Source of the DNA: Torymus aiolomorphi
Taxonomy: Eukaryota; Arthropoda; Insecta; Hymenoptera; Torymidae
Assembly (NCBI GenBank): GCA_036365515.1
Contig: CM070873.1
Location: 46,853,511 to 46,917,510, forward strand
DNA: 64,000 bases
Reading direction: 5' to 3'
The notes under the pieces are model-generated. The model saw nothing but the letters and a program-made list of their open reading frames with translations, did no database searches and was not told where the DNA came from. Of the stretch, positions 57,443-64,000 are shown piece after piece. A program made the position numbers and the translations under genes. How positions within the stretch are numbered: the stretch's first letter is position 1; every line of letters starts with the position of its first letter.

Positions 57443-57478
57443 GCGCGCGCGCACGCATGCACGCACGCACACACACAC
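57401..57478. repeat. (CA)n with CG and CACG variants
   Basis: Compound tract in the last intron of Gr locus 2, 700 bp after exon 5. Confidence 0.92.
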
Positions 57479-58181
57479 ATCTATATCGATGGTTCCTAAT
57501 AAAAGACGTATCTCACGTGGGCCGATTATAAACCGCGTAACTCCTTAACATTTCCTATGTATAGTTAGACGGTTTATAATCGACTGTCGCCGTAAGCAAT
57601 TTAATACAATTTATCTTTGAAGAAATTGTATGTTTTCTTTGAATATGGAAAAGTTATAAAAAAGAAAATTCTCCAAGTTCAAGTTTTTATAAATATAATA
57701 CAAAAATGTAGCATCGATTTTTTAATAGGACATTCCAATGGATTTCCAAAAAATTCTACAAAATGGAAATAGCGTTACAATGATACTGTAATAAGGCATC
57801 ATCTTACTTTCACAACAGACAAAAGGTTGATTTTTGAGAAATGTTACTTAAAAGCCAGTAGAATTATTAACATGCAACTCTTAAAATTATTTTTACCAAT
57901 TCTTATGCTACACAGTAAATTATTTAAAAAAAAAAATCTTCTATTATTGATTTTTTGTATTGAATACGATGTCTGCAAAATACCATATTTTGCTAAATGA
58001 CTTCCCCTAAAATGAAGTCCTTTTTCAGAATATTTCCCAAAAACAATGTCCGTACCAGATTTTTTTATAATTTCATTTTTTCAACTGAGAAAAAATTTGA
58101 TGCCAAAAAATAAACTTTTTTTAAACAAAATAAGCTATCTGAAGTTCTCGTTGCAAGTATTTTATAGCCTCCATTGTTGCC

Positions 58182-58950
58182 CTAATAAGGTGATGTGAAA
58201 TACCGACATAATTTTTTAACGTGTACATCTTATGCAAATACTAATAGAATTACTGAAAAATTTTTAGAGTATAGTATTTACATATACGGAGCGCCTCACA
58301 ATCCTGTTTTTCCAAAAAACTTAAAAATTATTTAATTAAATAAAAACCGCAATGCTGGTAAGTAGGAATCTGCATTTGTATAATTTTGATCTAGTTTTTA
58401 AACGAGCATATTTAATGGAAATGCTAATAAAATCACTCAAAAAATTTTCTGAGCATAGTATGTACATGTACGGAGCGCCTGACAAAATTGTTTTTCTAAA
58501 TAAACATCCGAATATTAATTTATTAAATAATGCAATTGAGTTGATTTTGGATTTCATATCGCCTTAAGGTAATGTGAAATACCGACATAATTTTGGAATG
58601 TCTATATCTTTTACAAATATTAATAGAATCACTAAAACAAAATTTTGAGTATAGTATTTACATACGCGGAGCGCCTGACGTTGTTGTTTTTCCAAAAACC
58701 TACTCAGAACTTATTTAATTAAATAAAAACCTCAATGCCGGTAAGTAGGAATCTTTATTTTTAGAATTTGGATCTAGTTTTGAAACGGGCGTATCTCATG
58801 CTGATAGAAATGCTGATAGAATCACGCAAAAAAATTTGTGAGCGTAGTATTTACATATATGAAGCGCCTGACGATTCCAAATAAACGTTCGAATGTTAAT
58901 TTATTAAATAATGAAACTGGGTTGATTTTGAACTTCATATCGCCCTAATG
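58182..58950. repeat. Tandem duplication, two units of about 380 bp
   Basis: Units start at about 58183 and 58562 with AATGTGAAATACCGACATAA. Each contains ACGGAGCGCCTGAC twice and GTAAGTAGGAATCT once, so the unit itself is an older duplication of about 190 bp. Confidence 0.75.
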
Positions 58951-59069
58951 AGTAACTCGATTTACATCGAAGTGTCACTTCTAGATATTAAAAAACATTT
59001 GCACTATATACGTTGGAAAAGTATACACATGCTATGTAAACAATAGAAATAGTAGGATAGTAAGCAGAA

Positions 59070-59138
59070 GAAAAAAGAAAAAGAAAGAAAAGAAAAAGAA
59101 AAGAAAAGAAAAGAAAAGAAAAGAAAAGAAAAGAAAAA
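59070..59138. repeat. (AAAAG)n microsatellite
   Basis: About 13 purine-only pentamers. Confidence 0.9.
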
Positions 59139-59619
59139 AATTGTATTGTAATCAATGGTTTAGCAGCTATCGCGCGAAGAAAACGGAGCAGTTCTCTCGA
59201 CGCTTAGGTGAACGTACGTGCATAGTTATTAATAGACAAGGACTTCAAATTTCTTTATAAAGCTTTAGTATTATAGTTCTAAATATACACACTTTCCTAA
59301 AATGCAATGAAAAATCGATTCTTTGAAATCAGCAAAGTAAGACGATGTCTTAACATTTTTGGCATTTCCAGGATTCATTTATCTAGAATTAATTTATAAA
59401 ACGAAAATCTTTTTTCATTCTAACGTATTGCAATCGTTTGTCTATTGTCGTGTAAAATCTATAAGTCATCTGAGACGACAATTCAGCTTGCTGACAGAAC
59501 CTATACGTCACCTTCCCCCGTTATCCTACCATCTGAATCCTCCACGTTTTTGCTCTCGCGTGAAACGTTCGGAATAACTTCTGACACTTTTGTATTTTAC
59601 TTCTTACTCCCACGCGCAG

Positions 59620-59670
59620 ATCGCTGGTGCTATGACTACGTATCTCGTGGTGCTGCACAACAGCTCGTAG
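59620..59670 (+). pseudogene. Gr locus 2 exon 6 (terminal, 16 codons and stop)
   Basis: Acceptor CACGCGCAG ends at 59619, preceded by a long TTTTGTATTTTACTTCTTAC-type pyrimidine tract. Encodes IAGAMTTYLVVLHNSS and a TAG stop. The first nine residues are identical to the locus 1 terminal exon. Confidence 0.82.
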
Positions 59671-60075
59671 GTCACCGACGCGCCAGCCCACACCGGACGC
59701 GCCCGCGTACAAGGCAATTTTCCAGAGCGTTCTTGCATATTTCATCCCGGCGCTATTGGTCGGAATAGAGGAAGGCCGCCGTTATTCAAGTAGTCGATCG
59801 TATATTTATCGAACGTGAAGAAGCGGAGAAGCGCGTGGCACAATAAGGAGCTTAAAGTGGAGCTTGGTCTTGCGATGCTGGAAAATGTAAGGATAGAGTG
59901 GGGGGGGGGGGCAGAGTTTCGAAATATTGCGGCAATCACAACGTTTGAGCTTTCAAGAGCAGGGATCTCATCGTGTAGGTAGGTAAAGATGCTCGTAGAC
60001 AGATTATTTTGACCAATAGTTTTTGAACGAGAACTACGATGATTATGATTAGAAATAAATGTACTCTTCATGTTG

Positions 60076-60218
60076 TAACGATTAGAACGAATTTTCAAAG
60101 ATAAAAGAGTCAACCCTAATAATAAAAAATAAAAAAAAAAGATCAAGATGTGTTAAGTTGTTTTTTATTATTAGGGTTGACTCCTTTATCTTTGAAAATT
60201 CGTTCTAATCGTTACGAT
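60076..60218. repeat. Short perfect inverted repeat, about 50-bp arms
   Basis: CGATTAGAACGAATTTTCAA near 60077 continues to GTCAACCCTAATAATAAAAA, and its complement runs 60165-60215. The loop is about 30 bp. It lies downstream of the Gr locus 2 stop. Confidence 0.75.
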
Positions 60219-61055
60219 GATTATGACAATGCCTGAAGATTACTTATGCGCACATCATTGTACTCAAGTTATTTTTGAACGAATTATTGCTGTTTCTTAT
60301 AGGGGAAAGTTGCTGAGTGGTGGCACCGATAGCATTTCCGGTCGTAAATTTGATGTTTTGGGTTACAATTGAAATAAAAAAAGGGTAATATCATTATTCC
60401 CCGCTATACCGTGAGATAATATTTATTAACTATGTTGTGCACGACTCGAAATCTCGAAATGCCCAATCACCTTCTTAACTTGTATGCATAAAAAAGGCCC
60501 TATCATGCTCTCGTTAAAAAAAATATGGTGTGCAACACAAGAACAAATTCTCCTCTTATTGCACAATGTAGTATTACATCTAATCATCTAATGATAGTTG
60601 TCGGATATCGACATATATCGTCAGATGCAAGGAACGTGTAGTGACCAGTTTTATGCGGTGGCTATATAGTATAATAAGTCTTGGATTTGTAATAGTACTA
60701 TTCGTACCCGAGGGATTATTTATCACAAAAGGGCGTGATGCAAACATTATTTTTCACCCGCGTGGGCAAAATAGATACGCTTTTACACCTTTCATTTAGC
60801 TGATCTACACTGGGCCGATTCACGGCCCAAGAACGACTTTAAGCCCGTAAGGGCGAAATATTAATATTGATCTAAAATATAAAGAGTAAATAACAAGACA
60901 TTAATGCGTTAAAGTATATTAACTGCTAGAAAGACTTTCTTACTTATGTAATACAGCAAGCAGTAGAGTAAAAAACTACTGCCAATGCCTCAATTGTTGA
61001 TTAGCTAAGCTGTAACTTGAATGCAGTAAAAAATAATCTTGAGACAATTTCTTGT

Positions 61056-62317
<1,262 letters not shown>

Positions 62318-62601
62318 CAAACTAATAATAGGAAGGTTTAACCGAACCTCTATCATACCACATGGGGCACCACTATTTATCTACAAGTGTATTAAAATAT
62401 TAAAGCTTATTCAAACACAATAGTATATTATGCACCAAGGGAGTAAAGTAGGTTGTTGACTTTCGCGAGGGACTTGCTGCCCGAAAGAAGCGAGAGCAGC
62501 AACTCGCAGTCGTCAACAGTCCTCATTGCTCCCTAGTGCAATATACAACTTTTTCGCATATCCGACGGAAAGTTATTTGTTTATTCCCTGATTTCACCCT
62601 A

Positions 62602-62871
62602 CTGAAAAAACTCATATGAGAACTCATATAAAAATCCAAATAAGATCACATATGATATCTCATATGAGTACACACGTGAGGCTCGTATGAGATTACATAT
62701 GAGATCTTAAATGATTTCACATATGAGATTTTGGCACGAGATCTCATACGAGATCTCATATGAGTTTCCAGTGTAATCGCAGTTTGTTATAAAGTCATAT
62801 GAGATCTTGTATGAAACCTCATATGACTTTCTATGAAACTGCGATTAAACTGGAAACTCATTCCTCCTCAG
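62602..62871. mobile_element. 270-bp foldback of CATATGAG words
   Basis: Left CTGAAAAAACTCATATGAG and right CTCATTCCTCCTCAG, flanked by TA. The interior is an array of CATATGAGATCT-like palindromic words, with the inverted pair AATCGCAGTTTGTTATAAAG / CTATGAAACTGCGATT. Confidence 0.65.
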
Positions 62872-62872
62872 T

Positions 62873-62996
62873 ATATTGCTTCTTCAAAGAGGAAGCTTTG
62901 TAACGGTGAAAAAAATTTTTGAAATAAAAATTGTTCAAAAACATGTTTTAAGACTTTTGGCGCCAAAATCCGTTGTTTTTGATAAAAAAATGTTCA

Positions 62997-63053
<57 letters not shown>

Positions 63054-63055
63054 GT
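62873..63055 (-). repeat. CA-associated dispersed repeat, copy 4 (inverted)
   Basis: AGAGGAAGCTTTGTAACGGT, then TTTTGGCGCCAAAATCCGTT and a (GT)n tract at 63000-63051. This is the reverse complement of the end of copy 1. Confidence 0.72.
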
Positions 63056-63428
63056 GTGCGTGTATGCGTGTACACATAGATACACACCCTGAATGGATAT
63101 TGATGAATATGTATGGTTATGGGTAGCTATTAATAAATATAGGTGGAAATTGGTAGATATGGATGAATATAGATGGATTAAGAAGCTTGTTCTTGAAGGA
63201 ATACATAAAAACATTGGTAATATACTATGTAAAACTTATTTATAGTAGAGAATGAAATCGTAGTAGGTAATACATTTGTTGTTATGTATAAATTAATAAA
63301 TAAATAAACATACTTAACTGATGTTATTAATATTATTTTTATTGTTTAGAAACTTATAATTGTGAAAACTGTTTGAGTAATTCAAGAAAATGGAATAAAA
63401 CTCAAATCAAGAATAATTGTAAGATATA

Positions 63429-63922
63429 CAGGGTGATCCAAAAGTCTGGGTATGGCAGGACAACTCGAAAATCTCGAGCGGTAGAAGGAAAACGAAGTAC
63501 TACGGTTTAGAATTTTTCTCCGGCTATCCAATGGTGACCTTGACCTTGATCATGACTTCGCAGGTCATTTCACGGTTCAGGTCATTTTTGTAAATGGAAA
63601 CTCATATTTTTTATGTACCCAGCCAGTTTAAGCAAGATAAAAAGTCGGTCAAGTCATTTACAAGTTTTATGTAAACCCAGCCGGTTAACTCAAGGTGATA
63701 TGTGGACCCAGCTGATTAAGACAAGGTGATGTGTGAACTCAGCCGTTTAAGGCAAGGTGATGGCTGGACCGAGCTGGTTAAGGCAAGGTGATGATCAAGG
63801 TCAAATCGAATGTCAGCATTAGATAGCCGGGGAAAAATCCTATACACGTAGTATTTCGTTTCCCTTCTACGGCTCGAGGTTATCGAGTTGTTCAGCCGTA
63901 CCGGGACTTTTGGATCACTCTG
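63429..63922. mobile_element. 494-bp TIR element (CAGGGTGATCCAAAAGTC)
   Basis: Left CAGGGTGATCCAAAAGTCTG and right GACTTTTGGATCACTCTG, flanked by TATA. The middle (63655-63795) holds about four tandem units of roughly 36 bp around GACCCAGCTGATTAAG(A/G)CAA and GGTGATGTG. Confidence 0.78.
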
Positions 63923-64000
63923 TATATTGTTAATAATGTAACAATTTATATTGTAAAATTAAAGTTCATTGAAAATTATATTGTTTTTAGATAAGTTTGA

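Larger units (their letters stand above)
47039..59670 (+). pseudogene. Gustatory receptor paralogue, Gr locus 2, N-terminus not found and frame-disrupted
   Basis: Five segments parallel exons 2-6 of Gr locus 1 in order: 47039-47184, 51916-52232, 56487-56555, 56573-56665 and 59620-59670. Exon ends keep phases 1, 0 and 0. No counterpart of exon 1 was found between 44655 and 47038. The first 33 residues of exon 2 are also missing, and a long (TAT)n tract lies just upstream. Exons 4 and 5 are separated by only 17 bp (56556-56572), which starts GT and ends AG. That is too short to be spliced and shifts the frame by two. The locus is probably a pseudogene. Alternatives are a transcript skipping the 23-codon exon 4, which would stay in frame, or use of a distant first exon. 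A terminal ATAAAT-type polyadenylation signal may lie near 60053. Confidence 0.75.

Overview
The window looks like part of an arthropod genome, most likely an insect and possibly a hymenopteran. The DNA is AT-rich, the genes have long introns, and there are many non-autonomous DNA transposons with terminal inverted repeats (TIRs), an R1-clade non-LTR retrotransposon, dinucleotide microsatellites, and genes of the insect-specific gustatory receptor (Gr, 7tm_7) family. There are no bacterial-type genes, operons, rRNA genes or CRISPR arrays. The species cannot be fixed from the sequence alone.

The main gene content is a tandem pair of plus-strand gustatory receptor loci. Gr locus 1 spans 14690-44654. 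Six exons join into one open frame of about 385 codons, with intron phases 0, 1, 0, 0, 0 and consensus splice sites throughout. Its last intron is 14.5 kb long and swollen by transposons. Gr locus 2 (47039-59670) has the same exon order with matching phases at its later introns. It lacks a recognisable N-terminal exon, and its exons 4 and 5 are separated by only 17 bp that begin GT and end AG and shift the reading frame. It is most simply a pseudogene or a gene in decay.

Left flank (1-14650): a possible minus-strand 3' coding exon (229-441), a short cysteine-rich CXC-type ORF (about 2649-3077), tandem repeats, two TIR elements (4683-4981, 8592-9001), a CpG-rich island (11575-12245) and an array built from the word TTCACTGG (12.1-13.6 kb). 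Introns of Gr locus 1 (15-44.6 kb) hold many foldback elements, several of them nested. They also hold a minus-strand block of two fused, decayed R1-clade elements (about 33.5-37.9 kb), one of which is interrupted by a 579-bp TIR element. The region between and inside Gr locus 2 (44.7-59.7 kb) has a TIR element carrying a tRNA-like sequence, a solo LTR with a 4-bp target duplication, and fragments of an unrecognised repeated ORF. Right flank (59.7-64 kb): a 1.26-kb near-perfect palindrome around about 375 bp of (TA)n, a CATATGAG word array, and a TIR element of 494 bp.

The most notable non-gene signal is a set of TIR elements with termini CACTGAG or CACGGAG. They are flanked by 2-bp duplications that are always TA, CA or TG, yet they carry unrelated interiors. 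Many foldback elements in the window are also built from a short word repeated in both orientations, with a different word in each family.
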